Shown: piece after piece, positions 1 through 8,682 of the stretch
Layout of the letters: the number at the start of each line of letters is the position of its first letter
Numbering within the stretch: the stretch's first letter is position 1
Assembly (NCBI GenBank): GCA_025464995.1
Contig: JAODMO010000011.1
Span: 97,880-161,879 of the forward strand
DNA: 64,000 bases
From: Microbacteriaceae bacterium
GTDB taxonomy: Bacteria > Actinomycetota > Actinomycetes > Actinomycetales > Microbacteriaceae
Direction: 5' to 3'
Notes under the pieces: generated by a model
Database searches by the model: none
Told to the model about the DNA's origin: nothing
Seen by the model: the letters and a program-made list of their open reading frames with translations, nothing else
Program-made: the position numbers and the translations under genes

Positions 1-2
1 CT

Positions 3-74
3 CGCCGATCGCTCGAGGACATCACCGGTCCGCTCTCCGTCGTCAAGCGGGAGAACGTGCCGACCGAGGAGTGA
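3..74 (+). CDS. C-terminal end of an unidentified protein (partial)
   Basis: An open frame runs in from the left edge and stops at a TGA at 72-74; the last residues read SLEDITGPLSVVKRENVPTEE. Codon use is like the neighbours. It converges on the lactate dehydrogenase gene, whose stop lies 12 bases further on. Too little is present to assign a family; it could also be a chance frame. Confidence 0.4.
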   Translation, partial: RRSLEDITGPLSVVKRENVPTEE

Positions 75-85
75 CCGTGTGGGCT

Positions 86-1321
86 CTACGCCCGCGGCCG
101 GGGCACGAGTCGCTCGAGCTGCGTGACGTGCTTCGGCGTCAGCTCCTCGAGCGTCGACACCCCGAGCAGCCGCATCGTGCGCGCGATCTGGTCGCCGAGG
201 ATCTCGATGGTGCGGTCGACGCCCTCGCGCCCGCCCGCCATCAGGCCGTACAGGTAGGCGCGGCCGATCATCGTGAACCTCGCCCCGAGGGCGACGGAGG
301 CGACGATGTCGGCGCCCGACATGATGCCCGTGTCGAGGTGAACCTCGGTGTCCATGCCCACCTCGCGCACGACCTCGGGAAGCAGGTGGAACGGGATCGG
401 CGCGCGGTCGAGCTGGCGGCCGCCGTGGTTCGACAGGGTGATGCCGTCGACGCCCATGGATGCCAGTCGCTTCGCATCATCCACGTTCTGAACGCCCTTG
501 ACGACCAGCTTCCCCGGCCACTGGTCTTTGATCCAGGCGAGGTCGTCGAAGGTGACGGTGGGGTCGAACATGGTGTCGAGCAGTTCCCCGACCGTCCCCG
601 ACCAGCGGTCGAGGCTCGCGAAGGCCAGCGGCTCCGTGGTGAGGAAGTTGACCCACCACTCGGGGCGGGGAATCGCGTTGATGACCGTGCCGGCGGTGAG
701 CTGCGGCGGGATCGAGAAGCCGTTGCGCTTGTCGCGCAGGCGTGCTCCGGCGACCGGCACGTCGACCGTCACGAGCAGCGTGTCGAAGCCCGCGGCAGCG
801 GCGCGATCGACGAGCGCCATCGAGCGGTCGCGGTCTTTCCACATGTAGAGCTGGAACCAGTTGCGTCCGTTCGGGTTGACGGCCTTCACGTCTTCGATGG
901 CGGTCGTTCCCATCGTCGACAGCGCGAACGGGATGCCGGCGGCGGCGGCCGCGCCCGCGCCCGCGATCTCGCCTTCCGACTGCATCATCCGCGTGAAGCC
1001 GGTCGGGGCGATGCCGAACGGCATCGCGACGGGGCCGCCGAGCACCTCGGAGGTCATGTCGACCTTGGAGACGTCGCGCAGGATCGACGGGGTGAACTCG
1101 ATGTCTTCGAACGCCTGCCGCGCGCGGGCGAGGCTGATCTCCGCCTCGGCCGCGCCCTCGGTGTAGTCGAAGGCCGCCCTCGGGGTGCGGCGCTTGGCGA
1201 TGTCACGAAGGTCGGAGATCGTGAGGGCCGACTGCAGGCGCCGCTTCTTGGCGTCGAACTCGGGCGCCTTGAAGTTCATGAGCGGCCGGAGGTCCTTGTA
1301 CTTGGGGAGGCGTCTCTTCAT
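86..1321 (-). CDS. lldD: FMN-dependent L-lactate dehydrogenase / alpha-hydroxy-acid oxidase
   Basis: 411 residues, a normal length for the FMN-dependent alpha-hydroxy-acid dehydrogenase family. These TIM-barrel enzymes oxidise L-lactate (or another 2-hydroxy acid) to the keto acid and pass electrons to quinone or oxygen. Family landmarks are visible: a flavin-binding segment around residues 100-140, LLVTVDVP near 182-189, an FMN-contacting lysine (about K275, LVVKG) and the catalytic base His299 in [10 protein letters not shown]. The start codon overlaps the stop of the upstream GntR gene by 4 bases, so the two form an operon and the regulator is the likely controller. Substrate is inferred as L-lactate; glycolate or mandelate is possible. 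L-lactate is also the expected end product of the rhamnose pathway at 9.5-21 kb. Confidence 0.9.
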   Translation of the reverse strand: MKRRLPKYKDLRPLMNFKAPEFDAKKRRLQSALTISDLRDIAKRRTPRAAFDYTEGAAEAEISLARARQAFEDIEFTPSILRDVSKVDMTSEVLGGPVAMPFGIAPTGFTRMMQSEGEIAGAGAAAAAGIPFALSTMGTTAIEDVKAVNPNGRNWFQLYMWKDRDRSMALVDRAAAAGFDTLLVTVDVPVAGARLRDKRNGFSIPPQLTAGTVINAIPRPEWWVNFLTTEPLAFASLDRWSGTVGELLDTMFDPTVTFDDLAWIKDQWPGKLVVKGVQNVDDAKRLASMGVDGITLSNHGGRQLDRAPIPFHLLPEVVREVGMDTEVHLDTGIMSGADIVASVALGARFTMIGRAYLYGLMAGGREGVDRTIEILGDQIARTMRLLGVSTLEELTPKHVTQLERLVPRPRA

Positions 1322-1977
1322 CGCGATGCTTCTTTCTGGTGGTCGAAGTGGGCGAGCAACAGGTCACGCGAACCGGCGATGTGCTCTCGGGTGAGTCGTG
1401 TGGCGAGGGATGCGTCGCCGGCGGTCACCGCGTCGAGAATGCCCTGGTGCTGGGCGCCCACCTCGGCCGCGGTGAGCAGTCGTCCGGCCTGCACCTGCCC
1501 GATGCACAGCTCGATCTCGCCCATGATCAGGGCGTGCATTCGGGCGAGGCGGGGGCTCGGCTGCCCCGCGACGAGCGCGCGGTGAAACGCGATGTCCTCG
1601 TCGGCGAAGGCCTCGCCCGCGCGGGCGTTCGCGAGCAGGGCACGGTGGGCGGCGAGCGCCTCGGCGGGCAGCGTGCCGCCGCTGGCGAGGCCGCCGACGG
1701 CGGCGCTCTCGACGACCGCTCGGCTGTCGAACAGGTCGAGGATGTCGGCGCGGCTCAACACGGGAACGCGCGCCGTCCGGTGCGGCTCGCGCCGCAGGAG
1801 GCCTTCGGCGACGAGGCGCTCGATCGCCATCTTCGCGGTCGGGCGGGCGACGCCGAAGCGCAGCGCCACGGCCGACTCGGTCACCGTCGTGCCGGGGCTC
1901 ATGTGCTGGCTGATGATCGCGGAGCGGAGGGCGGCGTAGATCGCATCGGGGCGGACGGATGCAGCATCCGATGTCAT
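1318..1977 (-). CDS. GntR-family (FCD/FadR subfamily) transcriptional regulator
   Basis: 219 residues with an N-terminal winged helix (about 10-75) and a C-terminal all-helical FCD ligand-binding domain (about 80-205). The next gene, lldD, starts within its stop codon (ATGA at 1318-1321), the arrangement of lactate-responsive LldR-type regulators. Two TTGT-NNN-ACAA dyads lie directly upstream (1999-2037) and fit FadR-type operator geometry, so autoregulation of the two-gene operon is likely. The ligand (lactate or another hydroxy acid) is inferred from context only. Confidence 0.88.
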   Translation of the reverse strand: MTSDAASVRPDAIYAALRSAIISQHMSPGTTVTESAVALRFGVARPTAKMAIERLVAEGLLRREPHRTARVPVLSRADILDLFDSRAVVESAAVGGLASGGTLPAEALAAHRALLANARAGEAFADEDIAFHRALVAGQPSPRLARMHALIMGEIELCIGQVQAGRLLTAAEVGAQHQGILDAVTAGDASLATRLTREHIAGSRDLLLAHFDHQKEASR

Positions 1978-1998
1978 GGCACCTCCGCCGTCATCGCT

Positions 1999-2037
1999 CA
2001 GATTGTTTTACAACCTAGCAGATTGTTAGACAATCTG
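1999..2037 (-). promoter_or_regulatory. Tandem GntR/FadR-type operators upstream of lldR-lldD
   Basis: CAGATTGT-TAG-ACAATCTG (2019-2037) is a perfect 8-bp inverted repeat with a 3-base spacer. A second, imperfect copy CAGATTGT-TTT-ACAACCTA lies at 1999-2017. The centres are 20 bp apart, two helical turns, so two dimers would sit on one DNA face. The core TTGT-N3-ACAA matches the FadR-subfamily pattern TNGTNNNACNA. The sites lie 22-60 bp before the regulator start, where promoter elements would be. Confidence 0.8.
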
Positions 2038-2256
2038 GAAGAGCGCCATTCTCCGTCGCGCGGGAGAGCCGACCGTCGAACCGGCTTCCGTGCCGTGGGC
2101 GCATGGATGAGAAGCAGCCCTACACCGGCGGCGTGCCGTCAGGTACTTCATCGGCGCGCCTTCCCGCGACCAGCGTCGCCTGTTTGCCCCACCGCTCTGT
2201 TGCGTCGTGTGACGGCTTCCCGTGACAGCCGTGGAGCGCCGACCTATCGTCGTTGC

Positions 2257-2574
2257 ATGACCCACTCACCTGACGACGCATCCGCAGATCGGCCCACCAC
2301 CGGCGCCGTCGCGATGATGCGCTGTGGCTACGAGACCGGGTACGAACTGCACCCCATCCAGCGGCTCGCCGCGGTCGCGGCCGCGAGCCACTGGCGCGAC
2401 GCCGTGGTCAACCAGGCATCGACCGACGGATGGCTCGAACTCGTCGACCTCGATGGCGTCGTGTCGCGCGTGTGGCACTACGAGTCGATCGACGTCGCCG
2501 AGGGCGAACCGGTGTCGCTGCACGACCAGTACGGCGTGCTCGCCGTAGGGCGCGCGCTCTACAGCGTGCGCTAG
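2257..2574 (+). CDS. Small conserved hypothetical protein
   Basis: 105 residues, no family I can name. The protein is soluble, without a signal peptide or membrane segment, and has an aromatic/acidic centre (WLELVDLDGVVSRVWHYE). ATG 2257 is chosen because a -10-like TATCGT ends 6 bases before it (2245-2250), fitting a leaderless mRNA; the longer open frame upstream runs through the lldR promoter. Its TAG stop shares the CTAG tetranucleotide with the stop of the convergent Met-rich gene. Confidence 0.7.
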   Translation: MTHSPDDASADRPTTGAVAMMRCGYETGYELHPIQRLAAVAAASHWRDAVVNQASTDGWLELVDLDGVVSRVWHYESIDVAEGEPVSLHDQYGVLAVGRALYSVR

Positions 2575-2987
2575 CCGGCTACCGGCATCGACGCCTTGAA
2601 CGCCTCGCATGCGGCGACGGCGTTCGTGCATACCTCGGCGCACATCCTGCAGTGGTCGCTCATGTCGGCGTGCATCATGCACTCGGTGGCGCACGCGCGG
2701 CACATCATCATCGTGGCCTCGAGCATGCCCATCATGCTGGCCATGTCGTAGCCCATCGGACGCATCATCATCCGCATCATGGCGTTCGTCATGTCGGCAG
2801 TGTTGGCGCACATGCTCATCATCTTGCCCATGTTGTCGCCCGAGCCGGCGTCTGCGCACATGAGCGAGGCCTGCTCGGCGGCGGAACAGGCCTCGATGCA
2901 CTCCTGCATGAGCTTCATGTCCATGGCCATGCCCATGGTCATCGAGTCGCTGGACATCATGCTCATCATCTGGTCGGTCATGTTCAT
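2571..2987 (-). CDS. Met/Cys-rich four-helix copper-binding protein (DUF326/Csp-like)
   Basis: 138 residues, of which about 36 are Met and 11 are Cys. The cysteines occur as CxxxC or CxxC pairs on predicted helices (ECIEAC, MCRACATEC, HCRMCAEVC), the layout of DUF326 / copper storage proteins that bind Cu(I) inside a four-helix bundle. Methionine runs (MMSMM, MMRMMM, TMMM) add more soft-metal ligands. No signal peptide, so probably cytosolic. Role inferred as Cu(I) buffering or storage; the metal is not shown by sequence alone. No copper ATPase or CsoR is adjacent. Confidence 0.75.
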   Translation of the reverse strand: MNMTDQMMSMMSSDSMTMGMAMDMKLMQECIEACSAAEQASLMCADAGSGDNMGKMMSMCANTADMTNAMMRMMMRPMGYDMASMMGMLEATMMMCRACATECMMHADMSDHCRMCAEVCTNAVAACEAFKASMPVAG

Positions 2988-3110
2988 TGGAAGCTCCCTG
3001 AGTCGTGGCGGCGTTTATCACGAAATGCTACGCCGCGCCGTACCCGCGCCGACAGGGGGAGTGGGACCTTGCTCGGGCAATTGGTCGTCGCTCAGCGTCG
3101 ACCCCGCCGC

Positions 3111-3980
3111 TCAGAGCCGCACCAGGGCGCCGGTGCCCGCGCCTGCCGACACGTGCGGTGCGACCGCGGCCGCGAACGCGTCCCGCGTGCGCGCGGCGAC
3201 GTTCGCGTACGTGTCTTCCCAGATCTCCTTGTTGAAGATCTCCACCTCGATGTCGCCGGTGTACCCGGCGGCCTCGACCGCGGCGCTGATGCTCGCGAAG
3301 TCGATCACGCCGTCGCCCGGATAGTGGCGCGCGAGCAGCACGTCGGCGGGCAGCGGTGTCGACCAGTCGCACACCTGGTAGCTCGCGATTCGCCCACCGG
3401 CACGGGCGATCTGCTCGAACAACTGGGGGTCCCACCAGACGTGGAAGGTGTCCACCACGACAGCGGTCACGCCCAGCGGAAATTGTTCGGCGATGTCGAG
3501 CGCCTGCCCGAGCGTCGAGACGACGGCACGGTCGGACGCGTACATCGGATGCAGCGGCTCGATGGCCAGCGTGACCCCGGCGGCGGCCGCATCATCCGCG
3601 AGTTCGCCGATCGCGTCGCGCACCCTCTCACGCGCGCCGACGATGTCTTTTGAGCCCGCCGGTAGGCCGCCGGCCACGAGCACGAGCGTCGGGGCGCCGA
3701 GCGCGCTCGCCTCGGCGATCGCACGCCGGTTGTCGTCGATGCTCGAGCGTCGCTCGGGGCCATCCGCCATCGTGAAGAAGCCGCCGCGGCACAGGCTCGA
3801 GACGCGCAGTCCGCTGTCTTCGATCTCGCGGATGCTGCGGCCGAGGCCCCTCCCCTGCACCGGTTCGCGCCAGAGCCCGATGCTCGAGTAGCCGGCGTCG
3901 ACGGTGGCTGCGATCGCCTCGGACAGGTCGGCGTACTTGATGGTCGCCTGGTTGAGGCTCAGTCGCGGGTGGGCGGTCAT
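3111..3980 (-). CDS. Sugar phosphate isomerase/epimerase (AP endonuclease 2-like TIM barrel)
   Basis: 289 residues, xylose-isomerase-like TIM barrel. Likely metal ligands are visible on successive strands: the E of LAIEPLHP, the D and H of VVDTFHVWWD, the H of RHYPGDG and the E of IEVEIFN. The start ATG overlaps the stop of the DUF993 gene (TCAT, 3977-3980), so translation is coupled in a three-gene operon with the Gfo/Idh gene. It probably isomerises, epimerises or dehydrates an intermediate of an uncharacterised sugar pathway; the substrate is unknown. Confidence 0.8.
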   Translation of the reverse strand: MTAHPRLSLNQATIKYADLSEAIAATVDAGYSSIGLWREPVQGRGLGRSIREIEDSGLRVSSLCRGGFFTMADGPERRSSIDDNRRAIAEASALGAPTLVLVAGGLPAGSKDIVGARERVRDAIGELADDAAAAGVTLAIEPLHPMYASDRAVVSTLGQALDIAEQFPLGVTAVVVDTFHVWWDPQLFEQIARAGGRIASYQVCDWSTPLPADVLLARHYPGDGVIDFASISAAVEAAGYTGDIEVEIFNKEIWEDTYANVAARTRDAFAAAVAPHVSAGAGTGALVRL

Positions 3981-5182
3981 GCGCCGGCTCCCGTCGGGAG
4001 ATCGACGCCGTTGAGGCGGAGCAGGCCATGCCACCGGTCGGCCGCGAGTTCGGGACTCTCGAGCGCCCCCGAGCGGTTCGCGATCCGCACGATCTCGCTG
4101 AGGTGCGGCAGCGATCTGGCGGAGTGCAGCCCGCCGACCATGGTGAACGCCTGCTGGTGTCCGTTGAGCCACGACATGAAGGCCACACCTGTCTTGTAAT
4201 AGAACGTCGGCGCGGCGAAGATCTGCCGCGAGAGGTCTTCGGTCGGCCCGAGGATGCTCTCGAACTCGCCGCGATCGCCGGCGTCGAGCGCCTGGATCGC
4301 CGCGGACGCGCTCGGGGCCAGCGCGGCGAACGCGCCGAGCAGCGCGTTGGAGTGCTGCCGCCCGGTCGGCGAGCCCGTCGAAGCGCCGCCGGATCCCGCG
4401 ATCAGTCCGACGTAGTTGAAGTCGTCGCCCGTGAACATTGTCGCCGTCTCCGGCAGGCGGCCGCGCACGGCGATCTCGGCGATCGGATCGAGCAGGCTCA
4501 TCTTGATGCCGCTCACGTGCTCGGCGTTCTCGGTGATGATCTCGAGCACGGTCGAGCTCGCGGTCGCGGAATCCGTCGACCCGAAATAGCCCGCGAGCGA
4601 GGGGTCGAAGGCGGCACCGAGCCAGTGCAGGATGACCGGCGTGGTCGCGGCATCCAGCACCTCGCGGTAGACGCGCACGTAGTCGTCGGCGGATGTCGCG
4701 GCTCGAGCCAAGTGACGGCTGGCCATGAGCACTACCCCGGCACCGGCGTCCTCGCTGAAGTGCAGCTGCTCCTTGTAGGCGTCGATCACCGCGTCGAGAG
4801 TGATGACCTCGTCGTCGATGTGGTCGGTGTTCACACCGACGACGAGTGCGCCGCCCTCCTCGCGTGCCGCCTGGGCGCTGCGGGCGATGAGCTCGCGCGT
4901 CGCGGCGGCGTCGAGGCCCATGTTCCGCTGAGCGGTGTCCATGGCGTCGGCGACCCCAAGCCCCCACGACCAGACGTGGCGGCGGAAGTCGATCGTCGCA
5001 TCCCAGTCGATGTCGGCCGGCCGGCCGGGGGTGTTGTCGGCCGTGACGCGCGGCACGACGTGCGCGGCGGCGTACGCGATCCTGCTCACGAGCGGCTTCG
5101 TCGGTCGCGTGTAGGCGGGGGCCTCGCGGAGGTCGGCGGTGCTGGCGGCGCCCGCCGCGTCGAGGAGGTGGAGGTCGGTCAT
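3977..5182 (-). CDS. DUF993 family protein, class I aldolase / dihydrodipicolinate-synthase-like
   Basis: 401 residues from ATG 5182; the longer frame upstream reads into the preceding gene. The C-terminal two thirds resemble a DHDPS-type TIM barrel: TPVILHWLG near 181-189 and, at the expected strand, VSGIKMSLLD with Lys227 as the candidate Schiff-base lysine. That makes an aldol cleavage or condensation, or a dehydration, the most economical guess. It sits between an NAD-dependent Gfo/Idh enzyme and a sugar-phosphate isomerase, consistent with oxidation, isomerisation and cleavage of a sugar. The reaction is not established for this family as far as I know. Confidence 0.8.
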   Translation of the reverse strand: MTDLHLLDAAGAASTADLREAPAYTRPTKPLVSRIAYAAAHVVPRVTADNTPGRPADIDWDATIDFRRHVWSWGLGVADAMDTAQRNMGLDAAATRELIARSAQAAREEGGALVVGVNTDHIDDEVITLDAVIDAYKEQLHFSEDAGAGVVLMASRHLARAATSADDYVRVYREVLDAATTPVILHWLGAAFDPSLAGYFGSTDSATASSTVLEIITENAEHVSGIKMSLLDPIAEIAVRGRLPETATMFTGDDFNYVGLIAGSGGASTGSPTGRQHSNALLGAFAALAPSASAAIQALDAGDRGEFESILGPTEDLSRQIFAAPTFYYKTGVAFMSWLNGHQQAFTMVGGLHSARSLPHLSEIVRIANRSGALESPELAADRWHGLLRLNGVDLPTGAGA

Positions 5183-5190
5183 GGTGTGTC

Positions 5191-6336
5191 TCAGCTCGTG
5201 GGGAGGTCGATGCGGCGCCCGCTGGCGTTCGACTCGAGACCGGCCTCGGCGAGGAGGACTCCACGCGCACCGGCGGTGAAGTCGTAGACGTGGGGCGCAT
5301 CTTCGATCACGTGCAGCAGGAACTGCTCCCACTGCGTCTTAAAACCGTTCTCGAAGTCGTCGTTGTCGGGCACCTCGAGCCAGTCCGACGTGTAGTCGTG
5401 CGTCTCGGTGAGGTCGGGGTTCCACGTGGGGCGCGGCGTGGCGTTGCGCGGCTGGATCCTCGCCCCGAACAGCCCGACGACCGCGCTGCCGAGCGTGCCG
5501 TCGACCTGGAACTCGACGAGCTCCTTGCGGTCGACACGCACGACCCAGCTCGAGTTCACCTGAGCCACGATGCCGCCCTCGATGTCGAAGACGGCGTACG
5601 CCGCGTCATCCGCCGTCGCCGTATATGCCGCGCCGTCTTCGCCGACGCGCGTGGGGATGTGGGTCGCGGTGCGTGCGTAGACGCTCTCGATGCGGCCGAA
5701 CAGGTTCTCGAACACGTAGTTCCAGTGCGGGAACATGTCGACGATGATGCCCCCGCCGTCTTCGCTGCGGTAGTTCCAGCTCGGGCGCTGGGCCGCCTGC
5801 CAGTCGCCCTCGAACACCCAGTAGCCGAACTCGCCGCGCACGCTGAGGATCTGGCCGAAGAATCCGGAGTCGATGAGGCGCTTGAGCTTCTGCAGGCCGG
5901 GCAGGTACAGCTTGTCGTGCACGACGCCGTTCTTGACGCCGGCTTCCCGCGCGAGGCGGGCGAGCTCGAAGGCCTCCGCGCTCGACTCGGCCGTCGGCTT
6001 CTCCGTGTAGACGTGCTTGCCCGCCGCGATGGCCTTCTTGATTCCCTGGACGCGGGCTCGGGTGACGAGCGCGTCGAAGTAGATGGTCCAGCGCGGGTCG
6101 GCGAGGGCGGCATCGAGGTCGGTCGTGTAGTGCTCGATGCCGTGCTTGTCGGCGAGCTCCGTAAGCTTCGCCTCGTTGCGGCCGATGATCATCAACTCGA
6201 TCTGGTGGCGCGTCCCGTCGCTTGTGATGACGCCGCCCTGGTCGCGGATCGCGAGCAGCGACCGCACGAGGTGCTGGCGATAGCCCATGCGGCCGGTGGC
6301 GCCGTTGACGATGATGCCGATTGTCGACTGTGACAC
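5191..6336 (-). CDS. Gfo/Idh/MocA-family NAD(P)-dependent oxidoreductase
   Basis: 381 residues from GTG 6336, preceded by a purine-rich ribosome site (AGAAGAGA). An upstream in-frame ATG near 6396 lies inside the operator region and is less likely. N-terminal Rossmann fold with GIIVNGATGRMG (about 6-17) and the family EKP motif in HVYTEKPTAES; the C-terminal half is the substrate-binding alpha/beta domain. First gene of the operon with the DUF993 and isomerase genes (8-base gap to the former). A LacI-type operator lies about 45 bp upstream. Probably oxidises a sugar or inositol-like substrate, identity unknown. Confidence 0.85.
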   Translation of the reverse strand: MSQSTIGIIVNGATGRMGYRQHLVRSLLAIRDQGGVITSDGTRHQIELMIIGRNEAKLTELADKHGIEHYTTDLDAALADPRWTIYFDALVTRARVQGIKKAIAAGKHVYTEKPTAESSAEAFELARLAREAGVKNGVVHDKLYLPGLQKLKRLIDSGFFGQILSVRGEFGYWVFEGDWQAAQRPSWNYRSEDGGGIIVDMFPHWNYVFENLFGRIESVYARTATHIPTRVGEDGAAYTATADDAAYAVFDIEGGIVAQVNSSWVVRVDRKELVEFQVDGTLGSAVVGLFGARIQPRNATPRPTWNPDLTETHDYTSDWLEVPDNDDFENGFKTQWEQFLLHVIEDAPHVYDFTAGARGVLLAEAGLESNASGRRIDLPTS

Positions 6337-6380
6337 TGATGTCTCTTCTCTTCTCGCGTGGGACGCGGACCGCGGCGCTG

Positions 6381-6394
6381 GGAAAGCGTTTACC
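6381..6394 (-). promoter_or_regulatory. LacI-type operator upstream of the Gfo/Idh-DUF993 operon
   Basis: GGAAAGCGTTTACC is an imperfect palindrome around a central CG, the form of LacI-family operators. It differs at only two positions from AGAAAGCGCTTACC at 7701-7714 on the far side of the LacI gene 6533-7582. The pair suggests one regulator controlling both flanking transcription units. Confidence 0.7.
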
Positions 6395-6532
6395 ACACTA
6401 TAGCCAGGCGGGGAGCTCTGGGCAAACGGTCATGGTGCGACACCGAGGCCGCACCATCCGCCCGCCGAACCGGACATGACGGAGTCGCGTGCAACCGCAC
6501 CCGCAGAGGGCAGCGCCCGAGACGCACCAGCC

Positions 6533-7582
6533 TCAGCGCGCCGCGACCCCCGGCGTGCTCGCGCGCAGCACCACGGATGTCGCGACGGCGAGGTCGCGCT
6601 CCGCGTCGGCGCCGCGCGGCCGGAGCGCGAGGGCAAGGGCCGACTCGCCCACCTCGAACAGCGGGATGGACACCGTCGTGAGCGCGGGGGTGACGTCGCG
6701 CACGGCCTGGATGTCGTCGAAGCCAGCGACGGCGACCTGGGTGCCCGGTTCGATGCCGCGGGAGCGGAACCCGCTCATCGCACCGATCGCCATCACGTCG
6801 TTCACCGCGAAGACGAGTTCCACGTCGTCGAGGCCGCGATCGGCGAGCCGCACGGCGCCGTCGAAGCCGCCGTCGCGCGTGAAGCCTCCGCTCTCGACGT
6901 TGCGCGGGTCGAGGGTGATGCCGTGCTCGGCGAGCCCGTCGGAGAATCCGGCGAGGCGATCGCGCGCGGTGATGAGCGCGTGCTCGCCCGTGATCGCGCC
7001 GAACCGGGTGTAGCCGAGCCCGACGAGCGAGGTTGCGAGCGCCCGAGCGCCGCCGTAGTTGTCGATGCGCACGGTGTCGAAGGGCAGCTCGTGTTGGCTG
7101 ACGAACACGACGCGCCCTCCGTTCCCCTCGAACGACTGCAGCTCCTGCGCGAGGGCGGACTGGTGCTCCTCCTCCGAGCTGCGGCTGCCGGCCAGGATGA
7201 TGACGCGAGGTCGTTGCCCGCGGAGGGCGCGCACGAGCTCGAGCTCTCGCTCGGGGGAGCGCTCCGTCACCGACATGGTGACGATGAGCCCCGCCTCCTC
7301 CGACCCGCGGATGACACCGGCCGCGATCGACGAGAAGTAGGGGTCAGCGATGTCTCCGACGAGCAGCGCCACGGACGTCGTCGACCCCTTCGCCACTGCT
7401 TGCGCCGACAGATTGGTGGAGTAGTTGAGCTTGAGGGCCGCGGCCATGACCCGCTGGCGGTATTCGTCGTTGACGGTGCGCGCGCTGCCGTTCAGCGCGC
7501 GCGACGCGGTGGCCAACGAGACGCCGGCCTCGCGAGCCACGTCGTGCAGGGTCACAGACCCGGTGCGCTGCGTCGTGCTCAT
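6533..7582 (-). CDS. LacI-family transcriptional regulator
   Basis: 349 residues from ATG 7582, preceded by GGGAGAA; the longer frame upstream has no better ribosome site. N-terminal LacI helix-turn-helix (TLHDVAREAGVSLATASRALNG) with hinge helix, then a periplasmic-binding-like sensor domain. Divergent from the DUF6807 gene and upstream, in the same direction, of the Gfo/Idh operon. The two similar operators on either side (6381-6394, 7701-7714) are the best candidates for its targets. Ligand unknown, presumably the sugar handled by those genes. Confidence 0.88.
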   Translation of the reverse strand: MSTTQRTGSVTLHDVAREAGVSLATASRALNGSARTVNDEYRQRVMAAALKLNYSTNLSAQAVAKGSTTSVALLVGDIADPYFSSIAAGVIRGSEEAGLIVTMSVTERSPERELELVRALRGQRPRVIILAGSRSSEEEHQSALAQELQSFEGNGGRVVFVSQHELPFDTVRIDNYGGARALATSLVGLGYTRFGAITGEHALITARDRLAGFSDGLAEHGITLDPRNVESGGFTRDGGFDGAVRLADRGLDDVELVFAVNDVMAIGAMSGFRSRGIEPGTQVAVAGFDDIQAVRDVTPALTTVSIPLFEVGESALALALRPRGADAERDLAVATSVVLRASTPGVAAR

Positions 7583-7700
7583 GCGCTTCTCCCTCGCGTG
7601 CCGCTCTCGTTCACGCATGGCGCGACCGGGTGATCCGGGCAACCGCCCGACTCGCCACAGCCTATTCGCCCAGCCCGTTCCGGGGGCGGCGGCTCGACCG

Positions 7701-7714
7701 AGAAAGCGCTTACC
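7701..7714 (+). promoter_or_regulatory. LacI-type operator between lacI and the DUF6807 gene
   Basis: AGAAAGCGCTTACC, with an AAGCGCTT core, lies in the 173-base divergent region about 40 bp before the DUF6807 start. It matches the site at 6381-6394 at 12 of 14 positions. Confidence 0.7.
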
Positions 7715-7755
7715 CGCTAGGCTCGTGGTTATTGTTCCGATGCGAAGAGGCGGGT

Positions 7756-8682
7756 ATGACGATTTTCACGGCCGAGGATCACGCGAGCGGCAGCGTCGTG
7801 GTCAGCGCCCATGGGGTCGAACTCTTCACCTACGTCTACCGCTCGCCGGTCGACCAGCTGGAGTCACCACGCCCCTACCTCCATCCGCTCAAGACGCTCG
7901 CCGGTGAGACGGTCACCCAGTCGCGCCCCGACGACCATGTCTGGCACACGGGCTTGTCATGGTCGCTGCCCAACGCGGGCGCCCACAACTTCTGGGGCGG
8001 CCCGACCTTCATACGCGACCGCGGCTACGTGCAGCTTCCCAACAACGGCCGGGTCGACCACCGCGGTTTCACGGCGTTCGACGCGACGGATGCCGGTGTC
8101 GAACTCGAAGAACAATTGCAGTGGATGTCGGCGGCCGGCGATCCCGTCTTCACCGAGCGTCGGCGACTCAGCGCGACTGTCGCCGCCGACCTCGGCTCAT
8201 GGACGCTCGTCTTCGACTCCGTGATGCGCAACGTGTCGGGCGGCGCCATCGACCTCGGCTCGCCCGCGACCGAGGGTCGCGCGAGCGCCGGGTACGGCGG
8301 CCTCTTCTGGCGCGGCCCCACGTCGATGGGCCACGGAACCGTTCTCTCCGCCGACACGACGGGCGGCGAGGAGCTCATGGGCTCGAGCGGCGACTGGATG
8401 GGCTACTCGGCCGAGGCCGGCACCGTGCTCATGATCGATCACGGCGAGAACCCGCGACATCCGACGCCCTGGTTCGTGCGCACGGAGGAGTACGTCGGCC
8501 TGTGCCCCGCTCCGTTCGCCACCGATGCCCTCGTCGTCGCGGCGGGCGAGAAGGTGCGCTTCCGCTACTCCGTCGTCGTGGCGAACGGCCCGTCCGATCT
8601 CCCGCGCGCGACGGCGCTCGCCGTGGGGGCGAGCGCCGCTCCATCCACCCCGACCACCCGGGCAGAACAGGAACGATCGTGA
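7756..8682 (+). CDS. DUF6807 / PmoA-family protein
   Basis: 308 residues from ATG 7756, with GAGGCGGG upstream. It has the features of the DUF6807 (PmoA-like) family often found in sugar-catabolic loci: a DHVWHTGLSW histidine motif near residue 60, NFWGG, RGYVQLPNNG, then a beta-rich domain. Mostly beta, without a signal peptide, so cytosolic. The biochemical role is unknown to me; family neighbours are typically Gfo/Idh dehydrogenases, and here a broken one follows at once. Likely controlled by the divergent LacI regulator. Confidence 0.75.
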   Translation: MTIFTAEDHASGSVVVSAHGVELFTYVYRSPVDQLESPRPYLHPLKTLAGETVTQSRPDDHVWHTGLSWSLPNAGAHNFWGGPTFIRDRGYVQLPNNGRVDHRGFTAFDATDAGVELEEQLQWMSAAGDPVFTERRRLSATVAADLGSWTLVFDSVMRNVSGGAIDLGSPATEGRASAGYGGLFWRGPTSMGHGTVLSADTTGGEELMGSSGDWMGYSAEAGTVLMIDHGENPRHPTPWFVRTEEYVGLCPAPFATDALVVAAGEKVRFRYSVVVANGPSDLPRATALAVGASAAPSTPTTRAEQERS

